A stretch of 64,000 nt of DNA from Akkermansia muciniphila (GCF_030848305.1 NZ_CP114598.1:1302001-1366000); one strand, 5' to 3'. Counted from the first letter of the stretch, positions 41,826 to 51,584 are shown. Notes: generated from the sequence alone by a model not told the origin. Made by a program: numbers and translations.

Positions 41826-44800
41826 CGTCGCAATCAAGCAACAACCATCACACACCATGTATACCAACGAACAACAAAACGACGCCCCCACGTTGAACAG
41901 GGGGTCCGCCAACAAGATGAACCCCAACCCCGCCGCCGGGCTTCCCGGGGCGGACGGCCAGCCTGGCGCGCCTGGCGCCGCGACATCCCTCAATGCCATA
42001 TCCACCCCCATCCAGCCCTACGGCGCGGATACTGTCATCTATGAAAAATCCGACAACTTCGTTCAGACGTCTGCCGGAGCCGATGTCTTCATGTCCCCCG
42101 TCAACGACACCTTCAACGTCCCGGAAGGCGGGGCCACGGCCGTGGCCAGCCTGACGGTGGACGACTGGGGCAAGCTGACCATCTCCGGCCCGGGCGGCAC
42201 CTTCGAACTGGACCTGACCCCTGACGCCGATGAACCCGGAGAACTGGGAGGCCACCAGGAATGGACCAAATCAGGCTCCTTTGAACTATCCGAAGGAACG
42301 TACGCCCTCTCCATCACGCACCAGAACATCGACATACCGCACAACGAATACAACCAATCCGTATGCCGCTATTCCGTGACGGTGACTGCCCATGGAAGCT
42401 CCGGCGGTTCATCCAGCTCCTCCAGCAGCTCCTCTTCGGACGTGCCGCCGGAAGAAAAGGAAATCTGCTGCCGTTGCGGTACGTGCACGGACACGGAAGG
42501 CAACGAATACACCATTGCGGCGGAAAAACTGCCGGGTGACCCCGGCGTGGAAATCTGCATGTCCCAGGCCGAATTCCTGGCCGGGGGAGGGGCTCCGTCT
42601 CCCGCGGCCTTCAGCCTCCGCGCCGCGGAAAACGCCCGTGAAACGGCGGAAGCCTGCGGCGGCCTGAAATACGTAAGCCCATGGGCCTGGCGCGCCCATC
42701 TGGACGAAACGTCCGGCCTCATCACCATCATGCCGCCGGCGGGCGCCGCGCTTTACTTCAACGTGCAGGCCGGTTCCGATGCGGCCCTCCCCGCGGGCAT
42801 CTCCCGCAAGCGCGACTTCAGGGTGCAGCTGCTGGACGAAACCCTGGCGCCTGCCGCTTCCGGCGCCCCCGCCTACCTTTCCCTGGTGGACGCGGACGGG
42901 CAAAACATCCGCTTCTCCGCGGAAACCGGCGCCGTGGTCGCCATGACCTCCGCCTCCGGCAAAGTGCTCCTGGCGGAAGACTACTTCCGCAATGTAAACA
43001 ATACGTATGATCCTGCGGGCAACCTGGTAAGCAGCTACAGCGCCGCGGAGGGGCTGATGCGCACCCGGACCGGAGCGGACGGAGAACTCGTCCTGGAATG
43101 GTACGCTCCCGCCGCCGTCACGGCTCTGGCCGACGGAACATACGAAGTAACGGGAGAACCCTATAAAACCTCCTCCTACCTGTCCTCGGAAGAAAACGGC
43201 GTGCGGACCACCGTCATCACGCGCCAGCAGCGCGGACTGCCGGCCCACACCATCACCCGTACGGAAGAACCCGGCAAAGTCAGCATCGCCAAAGGCCAGG
43301 GGGACGACACCATCATCCGCACCATTGAAACCAACCGCCTCTACGGAGGCCTCTCGGAACGCATCGAAACCGTCAGAGGCATCAACGACGCCGAGCCGGT
43401 CGCCTGCAACCGCAGCGTCAGGCAATACACGGACGGCGGCTGGCTGCTGGTAAGCGAAACGGAAGCCTTCAACACGCCGCTGGCGCGGACGACCTCCTAC
43501 GAATACAACAGCCAGTACCGCGTCTCCCGCATCAACCGTCCGGACGGCGGCTACACGCGCTATGAATACGACGGCGAAGGACGGGTCACGCTTGAGGCGA
43601 CGCCCTGGGCCGGCGGAGGAGAACAGGTAACCCGGACCGAATACGCCGGCCTGCGCTTCTACGACAACCGTCCGGCGCGTATCGCCGAATCCCGGGTGCT
43701 GTCCGACGGCACGGAAATCGAACTGACGGCCGCCGCTTACGCCTATGAGCGCTCCCCCCTCATGGAACGTGTGACCAAAACCGTGACTGCCGCCGGTTCC
43801 GGCCAGGAACAGACAAGCGTGGAAGAAACGTATGGAGAAGCCGCCGCCTATCCCTATGCCGCCGGGCAAACCAAATTCACCCGGGACATTGCCGGCGTGG
43901 AAACCTTCTATAACTATGAGGCGGCCGCGGAACACGGCGCCGCGCACAAAAAGACGGCCGTTACCAAGGTCGGCGGCGAACTGGCGGCCGGACAGAGCCG
44001 CAAGACGGAATCATTCCTTGCCGCCAACGACACGGTGCTTGTTGAACAGGAAAGCGTCTGGGATGGCGACAACTGGCTGCTGCTCTCAAGCGGCGCCCAT
44101 GAATACGACGAAGAAGGCCGCCGCACGAAAACCACCCGGGGCAACGGCCGCGTCAGCGCCACGTCCTGGATGTGCTGCGGCAAGCTCTCGGAAACGGACG
44201 AAGACGGAATCCTGACGTCGTACGGCTACAACAGCGCCCACCAGCTGGTGGAAACCATCCGTTCGGAAATCAGCGACGGAAACACGGTCATTACCCCGGA
44301 AACCATCACCACCTACACCCGGGACGCCGCCGGGCGCGCCCTGCAGACGCGCCGGGACAGGGGAGCCATGACCACGACGGAAAGCGTGGAATACGACAGG
44401 CTCGGCCGTATCGTCAGGCAAACCGATGTGTTGGGCCGCGTGACGGCGACAGCCTACAGCGAAGACGGCCTGACGGAAACCGTCACGACGCCCGCCGGCG
44501 CCACCCTCGTCACCGAACGTCACCCCGACGGCTCCGTACTCCATGAATACGGCACGGGACAGCGCGAACGCCGCCATGTCTATGACATCGACCATAACTG
44601 CCTGAGGGAAACCGTTACCCTGGCCGGCCAGACCACCATCCTCTCCCGGACCCTGGTCAACGGCTTCGGACAAAGCGTCCTGCAAGTGACGCCCACGACT
44701 GCCGGGTTCCTGTATGACCATTCCGAATATAATGCACAGGGGCGCCTCATCCGCACATGGAGAGATACGGGAACGCAGGAGGGGGCCGTCGCCATGGCGC

Positions 44801-47104
44801 CCATGCTCTACGAATACGACGCCTTCGGCAACATGACCAGGGAAACGCTCGCCCTGGCGGAGCAGCCCGCACCGGACAACAGCCCCATCCGGGAATATGC
44901 CTTCAGCGTGGAAAACGCGGAAGACGGCGTCTATCTGGTCACGGCGCAAACCCGCTACCATGCAGATGGACATCCGCTCGTCTCCGTACGGAAGCAGCTC
45001 CTGTCTGAACTCTCCGAAGTTCTGGAAACAAAAACCATAAATATCGACGAACGCGGCTTGACTTCGGCGGAATGGACGGAGTATGCTGAAAATACGAAAA
45101 GAATCCAAAAGAGCGTTATCCCCTCTTCCAGCGTCACGGCTCAAACGGTGGCGGCGGACGGCCTGATGCTCTCGCAGCAGAACCACGCGGGCATCACGGA
45201 AACGGCCGCCCGCGCCTATACGGCCACGGGCGTGACCCTGACCCGCACGGACGGCCGCGGCAACACAACGACGGTCCGGACCGACCTGGCCGGACGCGCC
45301 GTCAGCGTGACGGAAGCCGCCGGAAATGAAACCGTCACGCAGTACGACGCCCGCTTTGACCTGGCCGCCGTAGTGACGGACGCGCTGGGAAATACGACGT
45401 GCGCCGGATACGACGCCAGAGGCCGGAAAACGGCCGAATGGGGAACGGGGACGCAGCCCCTGCTGATGGGCTACGACGAGGCGGACCGCCTGGTGAGCCT
45501 GACCACCTTCCGCGCGGCGCAGGAAGGAGACATCGCGGAAGACCCCACCGGCCGCGCGGACGGCGACACCACCGCCTGGAGCTATGACGACGCCACGGGG
45601 CTGGAAACGCGCAAAACCTATGCCGACGGAACGCACGTGGACAAAACCTGGGACGCCTTCAACAGGCTCGCCACGGAAACAAACGCCCGCGGCATCGTGA
45701 AGACCCGCACTTACGAACAGGCCCGCGGGCTGCTGGCGGGAATCAGCTACTCGGACGCCACGCCCGGCCAGAGCTTCGCCTACGACCACCTCGGCCAATT
45801 GACGCAAATCACGGATGCCGCCGGAACGCGGACCTTCGCCTGCAATCCCTACGGAGAACCGGAAACAGACTGCCTTGAGGCAAACGGCCTCTCCTGGCAG
45901 GTCTCCGAACTCTATGACGGGCTCGGCCGTCAGGCAGGGTATGAATTAAGCGCAGACGGCCGCCGCGTCCAGCAGGAGCGCCTGTCCTATGACGGCAAAG
46001 GCCGCCTCTCCGCCCTCGCGGCGGAAGGCATGGAAAACCCCTTCTCCTGGACCTACTGCGAACAGGGAGGGCTTGTGGAACAACTCGCCTACCCCAACGG
46101 CATGACCCGGGTCAACACCTATGAAAGCAGCCGCGACCTCCTCTCCGTCATCGACTACCAGAGGCCCGGAAGCACCAACCCGCCGGCGAGACATGAATAC
46201 GACTACGACGCGCTGGGCCGTCCGACCCGGCGCAGGGACACGTGGAACACGGCGGAGCCCAAAACGACGCGTTTGTTCACCTACAACAGCCGCGGCGAAC
46301 TGATCGGAGACCAGCTCAGGCCCGGAGGGCGCTTCGGCTACCAGTACGACAACATCGGCAACCGGAAGGAAGCCTTCGAATTCGGCAACACGACGGACTA
46401 TGAAACCGATGAACTCAACCGATACGCGGGCATCGCCGGAAATGGCGCGGCGGCATTCGTTCCCCAATACGACGCCGACGGCAACCAGACGCTGGTGAAA
46501 ACTTCCACCGGCATCTGGACAATCACCTACAACGCCGAAAACCGGCCTGTGAAATTTGAAAGCGAGGACGGCGGGACAACCGTGGAATGCGCCTACGACT
46601 CCATGGGCAGGAGGTTTGAGAAAAAAGTGACGGTCGGAGGGACAACGGGCTTCCACGCGCGCTACCTCTACCGGGACTACCTGCAGGTGGCGGAGTGCGA
46701 CTTGACCGGGGAAACGCCGAAGCTTGTGCGCAGCTACCTCTGGGACCCCTCGGAACCTCAGGCCACGCGCGTCCTGGCCATGACGCGCTGGGAGGCGAAC
46801 GGGACGCAAGTGAAAGAGCATCTCTACTGCATGCACGACGCGATGAAGAACGTCACTTCCCTCTTCGGGGAAGCGCGCGGACGCCGCGCCCTGTATGAAT
46901 ACCGTCCGTATGGAGGGCTGGTCACGTCGGAAGGCAACATGGCGCAAGAGAACAAATTCCGCTTCTCGTGCGAATACATGGACGACGAGCTCGGCCTCAT
47001 CTACTACAACTACCGGCATCTCAATCCGCGCGACGGCAGGTGGATCAGCCGAGATCCCATCGCGGAACAGGGCGGTTGGAATTTGTTCGCCTTTGTAGGA
47101 AATA
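41826..47104. repeat. Right arm of the 5.28-kb inverted repeat (RHS core)
   Basis: Mirror copy of 5747-11025. It starts 31 bases before the RHS copy 2 ATG (CGTCGCAATCAAG) and ends at AAATA after the FVGN codons, where the two tips diverge. The unique stretch between the two arms is 11026-41825, about 30.8 kb. Confidence 0.95.
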
Positions 47105-47748
47105 ACGGAGTGAACAGATGGGATTATCTTGGAGAATTTTATAAAGGAACTTGGTATAGTGCTTTTAAATATTCCTACAGCAGTACTCCGGTAGACAAGG
47201 CTCTGTGGATTAGTGGTAAATTTTCCATTGCTGGGGTATTGACAAAAACTGCAATGGATCATGCAGACGGAGCTATCTCAGGTAATTGGACACTTAATGC
47301 CGCTGAAGCTGAAATTGCAAAAAAAGAGTTTGAAAGTTCAAGTAAGCATGACGCATCTGGAAAATCATTTAAAGATTGGTTTGAAAATTATCTGAAGGTA
47401 AACTATTGTTCTAAACCTGATGGGATGTATAAAATGAAAACATACGCGCATAATTTCAAATCTAATAAAGGTACAGATATATATACCGCTTTTGGTGATG
47501 CACGACTTACATTTGATGGTGAAATATGTAAAATGAAGGAGTCAGGAAAATGTATTGTAGAATACCTTATTAATGTTAATTTAACTGATTACTATACATT
47601 TATAAGTCCTGCGAATAGAAAATTAGCAACAACTTTCCGAGGTCAAAAATCACCTACAGCTGTCGGATATCGATTAGAAGATAGTGGATATTTGCGACCT
47701 TTCCATGTTAATGGGAAATGGGAGATGAGAGGGCGTAAAGAGTTTTAA
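41857..47748 (+). CDS. Full-length RHS-repeat toxin, copy 2, with an unrecognised tip
   Basis: A 1963-residue protein identical in its first 1749 residues to copy 1: collagen-like N-terminus, Ser10 linker, CCRCGTC cluster, YD-repeat barrel and end hallmark RDPIAEQGGWNLFAFVGN. The ATG at 41857 is chosen because copy 1 uses the same codon and the leader shared with copy 1 begins at 41826; the frame is open upstream but not shared. The tip of about 214 residues begins NGVNRWDYLGEFYKGTWYSA. It contains AISGNWTLNAAEAEIAKKEF, KTYAHNFKSNKGTDIYTAFG and TAVGYRLEDSGYLRPFHVNG. The tip is Lys- and Tyr-rich, AT-rich, and I do not recognise its family. A candidate immunity gene starts 7 bases after its stop. 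It follows the glycosyltransferase genes by 122 bases. Confidence 0.9.
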   Translation: MYTNEQQNDAPTLNRGSANKMNPNPAAGLPGADGQPGAPGAATSLNAISTPIQPYGADTVIYEKSDNFVQTSAGADVFMSPVNDTFNVPEGGATAVASLTVDDWGKLTISGPGGTFELDLTPDADEPGELGGHQEWTKSGSFELSEGTYALSITHQNIDIPHNEYNQSVCRYSVTVTAHGSSGGSSSSSSSSSSDVPPEEKEICCRCGTCTDTEGNEYTIAAEKLPGDPGVEICMSQAEFLAGGGAPSPAAFSLRAAENARETAEACGGLKYVSPWAWRAHLDETSGLITIMPPAGAALYFNVQAGSDAALPAGISRKRDFRVQLLDETLAPAASGAPAYLSLVDADGQNIRFSAETGAVVAMTSASGKVLLAEDYFRNVNNTYDPAGNLVSSYSAAEGLMRTRTGADGELVLEWYAPAAVTALADGTYEVTGEPYKTSSYLSSEENGVRTTVITRQQRGLPAHTITRTEEPGKVSIAKGQGDDTIIRTIETNRLYGGLSERIETVRGINDAEPVACNRSVRQYTDGGWLLVSETEAFNTPLARTTSYEYNSQYRVSRINRPDGGYTRYEYDGEGRVTLEATPWAGGGEQVTRTEYAGLRFYDNRPARIAESRVLSDGTEIELTAAAYAYERSPLMERVTKTVTAAGSGQEQTSVEETYGEAAAYPYAAGQTKFTRDIAGVETFYNYEAAAEHGAAHKKTAVTKVGGELAAGQSRKTESFLAANDTVLVEQESVWDGDNWLLLSSGAHEYDEEGRRTKTTRGNGRVSATSWMCCGKLSETDEDGILTSYGYNSAHQLVETIRSEISDGNTVITPETITTYTRDAAGRALQTRRDRGAMTTTESVEYDRLGRIVRQTDVLGRVTATAYSEDGLTETVTTPAGATLVTERHPDGSVLHEYGTGQRERRHVYDIDHNCLRETVTLAGQTTILSRTLVNGFGQSVLQVTPTTAGFLYDHSEYNAQGRLIRTWRDTGTQEGAVAMAPMLYEYDAFGNMTRETLALAEQPAPDNSPIREYAFSVENAEDGVYLVTAQTRYHADGHPLVSVRKQLLSELSEVLETKTINIDERGLTSAEWTEYAENTKRIQKSVIPSSSVTAQTVAADGLMLSQQNHAGITETAARAYTATGVTLTRTDGRGNTTTVRTDLAGRAVSVTEAAGNETVTQYDARFDLAAVVTDALGNTTCAGYDARGRKTAEWGTGTQPLLMGYDEADRLVSLTTFRAAQEGDIAEDPTGRADGDTTAWSYDDATGLETRKTYADGTHVDKTWDAFNRLATETNARGIVKTRTYEQARGLLAGISYSDATPGQSFAYDHLGQLTQITDAAGTRTFACNPYGEPETDCLEANGLSWQVSELYDGLGRQAGYELSADGRRVQQERLSYDGKGRLSALAAEGMENPFSWTYCEQGGLVEQLAYPNGMTRVNTYESSRDLLSVIDYQRPGSTNPPARHEYDYDALGRPTRRRDTWNTAEPKTTRLFTYNSRGELIGDQLRPGGRFGYQYDNIGNRKEAFEFGNTTDYETDELNRYAGIAGNGAAAFVPQYDADGNQTLVKTSTGIWTITYNAENRPVKFESEDGGTTVECAYDSMGRRFEKKVTVGGTTGFHARYLYRDYLQVAECDLTGETPKLVRSYLWDPSEPQATRVLAMTRWEANGTQVKEHLYCMHDAMKNVTSLFGEARGRRALYEYRPYGGLVTSEGNMAQENKFRFSCEYMDDELGLIYYNYRHLNPRDGRWISRDPIAEQGGWNLFAFVGNNGVNRWDYLGEFYKGTWYSAFKYSYSSTPVDKALWISGKFSIAGVLTKTAMDHADGAISGNWTLNAAEAEIAKKEFESSSKHDASGKSFKDWFENYLKVNYCSKPDGMYKMKTYAHNFKSNKGTDIYTAFGDARLTFDGEICKMKESGKCIVEYLINVNLTDYYTFISPANRKLATTFRGQKSPTAVGYRLEDSGYLRPFHVNGKWEMRGRKEF

Positions 47749-47755
47749 GAATTTT

Positions 47756-48226
47756 ATGAATAGAAAATTTATGAAGAGAAAATTATTTTTTTGGGGTACG
47801 TCATTAACGATTCTTGGTGTTATATCTCTGTTTTTATTTATTTTTTCTGATGATGATTTAGTATTTAGGGGGAGCGTTTCTCCTGATGTGTTTAAGAGAG
47901 AGTTTGAGTCTCATTTACCAGAAGAAACCTTATTTATAGATTATTTTATGGAAGGGAATCGTGCGATTTTTGCACGTATTAAAGTATCTGAAATAAACAA
48001 TGAAAAAAAACTTATGGAGGATTTTCAAAAAATATCTAGAAGAGACGTTTCTTATAAAAAGCATAATTCCATTCCTGGCTTTGTTCCAAATTGTTCTACA
48101 GAAATATGGTGGGATACTTCTATTATTGAAAAGTGTGATTATTATACGACGGAAATGCCATATCAAGATCCCATGTTTTGGTTTGATAGAAAAAATAATT
48201 ATATTTATATGTTCTGGGGGAACTGA
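47756..48226 (+). CDS. Membrane-anchored small protein, candidate immunity protein for RHS copy 2
   Basis: A 156-residue protein with a basic start and one membrane segment (KLFFWGTSLTILGVISLFLF), then an exported polar domain (FRGSVSPDVFKREFESHLPE, SIPGFVPNCSTEIWWDTS, NNYIYMFWGN). The start is 7 bases past the stop of the toxin gene, the usual distance of an immunity gene, and the base composition is as AT-rich as the tip. An anchored domain facing the periplasm fits protection from a toxin acting there. Function is inferred from position. Confidence 0.65.
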   Translation: MNRKFMKRKLFFWGTSLTILGVISLFLFIFSDDDLVFRGSVSPDVFKREFESHLPEETLFIDYFMEGNRAIFARIKVSEINNEKKLMEDFQKISRRDVSYKKHNSIPGFVPNCSTEIWWDTSIIEKCDYYTTEMPYQDPMFWFDRKNNYIYMFWGN

Positions 48227-48322
48227 TCCTTCATGCATTTCTAACGGCGCAATTTGCAGAAATAAAGAAGCATTTTCGAATGTCCGTCAATACTCTTACA
48301 CAACACAAAAAGTGTAAAGGAA

Positions 48323-48673
48323 ATGGACAAAAATCTAATTAATAAAATTAAAAATGAAAAAATAAATTATATTGTTGAATGGTGGGAGGAGGATAGTCTA
48401 GATATTGATAGTAATCAACACATTCTTTTTTCACTTGAAAACGAAGATATTGATATTATTATAACAGAGAAAAATATTGATGAAATTAATTTTGTTTTGG
48501 AAAAATTTAATGTGAATATATCCATGGAATTTCATGTTAACTTTTTTGATCGTATCATCTATCCAATATCTAGATATGGAGAAAAATATTATGAATATAA
48601 ATATGGATGTGTGCTGAATAAAATTTTAAAATTTATAGGTATTCGCTGTTTGCAAAAAAGGAAGTCTCTTTAA
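48323..48673 (+). CDS. Hypothetical AT-rich protein of the toxin array
   Basis: A 116-residue cytoplasmic protein, very rich in Ile, Lys, Asn and Glu (NKIKNEKINYIVEWWEEDSL, DIDIIITEKNIDEINFVLEK). The layout is alpha/beta without known motif. It is on the same strand as the toxin and candidate immunity gene and ends before the hairpin at 48787. It may be a second immunity protein, for a toxin tip no longer present. The 96 bases before it (48227-48322) hold no gene. Confidence 0.55.
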   Translation: MDKNLINKIKNEKINYIVEWWEEDSLDIDSNQHILFSLENEDIDIIITEKNIDEINFVLEKFNVNISMEFHVNFFDRIIYPISRYGEKYYEYKYGCVLNKILKFIGIRCLQKRKSL

Positions 48674-48786
48674 ATTTATATTTAATATTTTTTTAATTAG
48701 CATTATTTTTTTGAAAATTAACTATATTTGTTAAAGCTGAATTTTCATCTTAATGAGTAACATAACTAAATAGAGATTCTTTTGGG

Positions 48787-48813
48787 CACCCGGTAAGCTA
48801 CACTTGCCGGGTG
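48787..48813 (+). terminator. Hairpin ending the copy 2 toxin unit
   Basis: CACCCGGTAAG and its complement around CTACA, followed by TCTCTTA. It closes the unit begun by RHS copy 2. The stretch 48674-48867 has no gene. Confidence 0.7.
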
Positions 48814-48867
48814 TCTCTTATCAGATTTTTATCTTTATTACAAAGTGTATATATACGAAATATACTG

Positions 48868-50446
48868 TAATCTGCTGACGGGAATCAGCTATTATGTCGC
48901 CACGCCCGATTAGAGTTTTACATACAACTATCTCGGTAATTAACACAGGTTGAGGATGCTAGAAGCGACTGCCTACACAACCGGCCCGCTCAACCAATAC
49001 ACCGCCATCGAGCGCGGAGAATAAGCCGCCTTTGAACCGGTTCACGACGCGGACGGAAATCAGACATTGATAAGGACATCCACGGGCATCTGGCAAGTCA
49101 CCTACAACGCCGAAAACCGGCCCGTGAAATTCGAAAGCGAGGACGGCGGGACAACCGTGGAATGCGCCTACGACTACATGGGCAGGCGGCACACCCGCAA
49201 AGAGAGCGTCAATGGGACGTTGAGCAGTTACCTGCGCTACATGTACCGTGGCTACCTGCAAATAGCCGCCATAGATGCCGTCAGCGGAGCCTTCTGATGG
49301 TTCCTCTTCTGGGACCCGACGCAGCCTGAGGCTACGCGCCCGCTGGCCATCCGCAAAGACGGCACCTGGTATGCCTACGGGTGGGATCTGACCAGGAACG
49401 TCACGGAAATCTTCGGGAAAGCCGGTTACCTGCGCACAGTCTACACTTACACGCCTTACGGAGAAGTCACCGCCGAAGGGGATGTCGCCCTGCCCATCCA
49501 GTGGAGCCGCGAATACAACGATGATGAGCTTGGGCTGGTCTACTACAACTACCGGCATCTCAATCCGCACGACGGCAGGCGGATCAGCCGCGATCCCATC
49601 ATGAAACAGGGCGGGTGGAATCTGTATTTATCTTTAAAAAATAATTCTTACCTCGTTGTTGATTATCTAGGCACTATTCCTCCTCCTGGTGGAGTTTGGA
49701 CAGGTACTACTGGGTATGAATCATTAAGAATACCATCATCAGTACCATCAAATTCAAGAAAAAAGAATTTGACTAAAGTTTTGTGGAAAGGCATAAAACG
49801 AAAGGTAATTGTTGTTGCAAAAACTATTGAAAAATATAATATTACTACAAGGCTTCAAGGAGCTTTACAGGTAATGGGAGGTGGATTTGAAGCAACTGCA
49901 GGATCTGCAGGTCTTTTGGCTCCAGAGCCTACAGCAATGTCTAAAGTCATTGGAGCTATTTTATATGTGCATGGAAATGATGTTGCCCAAGCTGGTCTTA
50001 GGGTTCTTATTACTGGAGAATATAATTCAACAATGACACATGAAGCAATAACTAGTGCTGCAAAGGCAGTTGGTGTTTCTCCGCAATTCTCCGAAAATAT
50101 TGCTACGGGTGCAGAAATTGCATTAGGGGCAAAAGCATTATCAACTCCTGTGAAATCTTGTTGTCCAACAATCATAGTAGAAGCCGAAAATGTTGAAGTA
50201 ACTACTGTATCTAGATGGGGAGCTGAATTAAAACCTAATACTTGGGTCATGGAAGGAGAGCCAACATTATGGAATTATATTTGGTCTGGAAAATGGCAGC
50301 CAGGAATGGGGAATAAATTTTCTCCTCCTTGGAAAGTCCAATCGTATGTCGTTCCCAAAAAGTCCATCGAATGTCCGGGAGGAAAAGGAATTGATGGGGC
50401 TATAAAATTACTCGTTCCTGCTAAACAAAGAATTTATAAACCTTAA
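48868..50446 (+). pseudogene. Degenerate RHS gene remnant with a toxin tip
   Basis: From about 48868, sequence aligns to the core near 45730-45810 (GACGGGAATCAGCTA against GGCGGGAATCAGCTA) but is heavily mutated; then a deletion jumps to EATAYTTGPLNQYTAIERGE at 48962. Stop codons interrupt the frame at 49022 (TAA) and 49295 (TGA). Between and after them the RHS core is well preserved (NAENRPVKFESEDGGTTVEC, WDPTQPEATRPLAIRKDGTW, LVYYNYRHLNPHDGRRISRD) and runs in frame into a tip that is open to 50446. There is no RHS N-terminus. The tip itself is listed separately. It is a displaced toxin cassette. Confidence 0.85.
49601..50446 (+). CDS. RHS toxin tip (orphan), pre-toxin segment plus unrecognised toxin domain
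   Basis: A 281-residue open frame that continues the core remnant (MKQGGWNLYLSLKNNS). Residues 95-200 (VMGGGFEATAGSAGLLAPEP, MSKVIGAILYVHGNDVAQAG) form a Gly/Ala-rich hydrophobic segment of the kind that precedes many RHS and polymorphic-toxin domains. The last 80 residues carry VTTVSRWGAELKPNTWVMEG, NYIWSGKWQPGMGNKFSPPW and SYVVPKKSIECPGGKGIDG, a pattern I associate with polymorphic-toxin C-termini but cannot name. It may reach expression only by recombination into an active core; a start at 49601 is nominal. A candidate immunity gene starts 17 bases later. Confidence 0.7.
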   Translation: MKQGGWNLYLSLKNNSYLVVDYLGTIPPPGGVWTGTTGYESLRIPSSVPSNSRKKNLTKVLWKGIKRKVIVVAKTIEKYNITTRLQGALQVMGGGFEATAGSAGLLAPEPTAMSKVIGAILYVHGNDVAQAGLRVLITGEYNSTMTHEAITSAAKAVGVSPQFSENIATGAEIALGAKALSTPVKSCCPTIIVEAENVEVTTVSRWGAELKPNTWVMEGEPTLWNYIWSGKWQPGMGNKFSPPWKVQSYVVPKKSIECPGGKGIDGAIKLLVPAKQRIYKP

Positions 50447-50462
50447 TTAGAATTAATAAAAA

Positions 50463-50747
50463 ATGGTGATTAATATAATTTTATTTTGGATATTAGTTGT
50501 TTTTGGAAGTATTGTTAGTTTATATAATTGGATAATATTTTTTAAATCATTTGTAATAAAATCCAAACAATCATCTTGCATTCCTCTGTTGGGTGGGGGT
50601 GCAATCTATTTAGCTATGAATCTTCCTGGAATAGATATGGAAGAATACGAATCTATTCCCTTATTATTGGATTATGGATGCATTCCTCTTTTTGTTCACA
50701 CGTTTTTTTTCTTGATGTATAAAGGATTGAAAGGACTATTTAAATAG
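50463..50747 (+). CDS. Small membrane protein, candidate immunity protein for the 49601-50446 tip
   Basis: A 94-residue protein with three likely membrane segments (VINIILFWILVVFGSIVSLY, SCIPLLGGGAIYLAMNLPG and YGCIPLFVHTFFFLMYKGL). It begins 17 bases behind the tip's stop and ends before a hairpin, so tip and partner form a compact cassette. Small multi-pass immunity proteins of this kind guard against membrane-acting toxins. No family is recognised. Confidence 0.6.
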   Translation: MVINIILFWILVVFGSIVSLYNWIIFFKSFVIKSKQSSCIPLLGGGAIYLAMNLPGIDMEEYESIPLLLDYGCIPLFVHTFFFLMYKGLKGLFK

Positions 50748-50800
50748 CGTGATTTTTCTATTAAAAAGAAAGAATAAATATATTAAAAAAAATTAATTTT

Positions 50801-50826
50801 GTCACCTCTGATTTTTCAGAGGTGAC
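50801..50826 (+). terminator. Hairpin ending the tip cassette
   Basis: GTCACCTCTG and its complement around ATTTTT, followed by ATTTCATG. The stretch 50827-51059 behind it is AT-rich and holds no gene I can support. Confidence 0.65.
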
Positions 50827-51059
50827 ATTTCATGAAAATTTTCAAGTAAAATACTATATTTGTTCTTTTCTTTATTTTGATTATATGGAATGCCGTACTA
50901 TAAAGAGAGTAAAAACAATTTTGGTAGTTCTCTATTAAGGGTGTTTGCAGATAGCGAAGTACGAATTAATTAAGGAAATAATGGCTTTTGTGCACAGTTA
51001 TATTTCAGATTGCTCCGATGAGGGAATATCAATGAAACAAGACTAAAGTAAATAATTCC

Positions 51060-51362
51060 GTGAGTATATTATATAGAACTTTTTTTGATTTTTGTATCCT
51101 GTTAACAACAGGATGTGACTCTGAACAAGAATCATGGGATATCTGTAAATTAAATGAACATCTTGGAATTACTTTACCTCCCAGTAGTATAGTTCTTTCT
51201 GCGAGCGACGGAGGAGGAAAAAGAAAAGACATAAGTTACGAACATTATTCTTGGACTTTATATTCTCCTGTTTCAGTCAAGATGCCTTCAGAAATAAAAA
51301 CTATATTTCCTCTGGAAGGTGACATAAAGTATATTGAATCTAGAATGTATAAGAAAAAATGA
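51060..51362 (+). CDS. Small putative lipoprotein
   Basis: A 100-residue protein with a short hydrophobic start (RTFFDFCILLTTGCDSEQ) containing a lipobox-like L-T-T-G-C at about residue 19. The rest is polar (HLGITLPPSSIVLSASDGGG, WTLYSPVSVKMPSE) with no known motif; the first hydrophobic stretch is short for a standard signal peptide. It lies between two RHS remnants in the right array and may be an immunity-type lipoprotein whose toxin is lost, like the lipoprotein at 3438 in the left array. A short open remnant (GYIFRAKVVRTLRGDFLVVE) follows at about 51410-51487. Confidence 0.5.
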   Translation: MSILYRTFFDFCILLTTGCDSEQESWDICKLNEHLGITLPPSSIVLSASDGGGKRKDISYEHYSWTLYSPVSVKMPSEIKTIFPLEGDIKYIESRMYKKK

Positions 51363-51584
51363 AAATTTCGCAAGCTTAGTATGCTTTTTTTTAGCGATTG
51401 GGGAAAAATGGTTATATTTTTCGTGCTAAAGTTGTAAGAACTCTACGTGGGGATTTTCTTGTTGTTGAACGTGTTCGTGAAAAGTAATTAATTAAATGTA
51501 ATGTTGAAAAATAGTTGTGTATTTTTAGATATTCATTTTAACACCTGTCTCCGTTCCAATTTACTGCTCTGCACATGCTGAGGG

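Noticed and set aside
41740-41856. Longer N-terminus for RHS copy 2 from an upstream ATG
   Set aside because: The extra 39 residues are not in copy 1, the shared leader begins only at 41826 and both copies have the same ATG at the start of conserved sequence.
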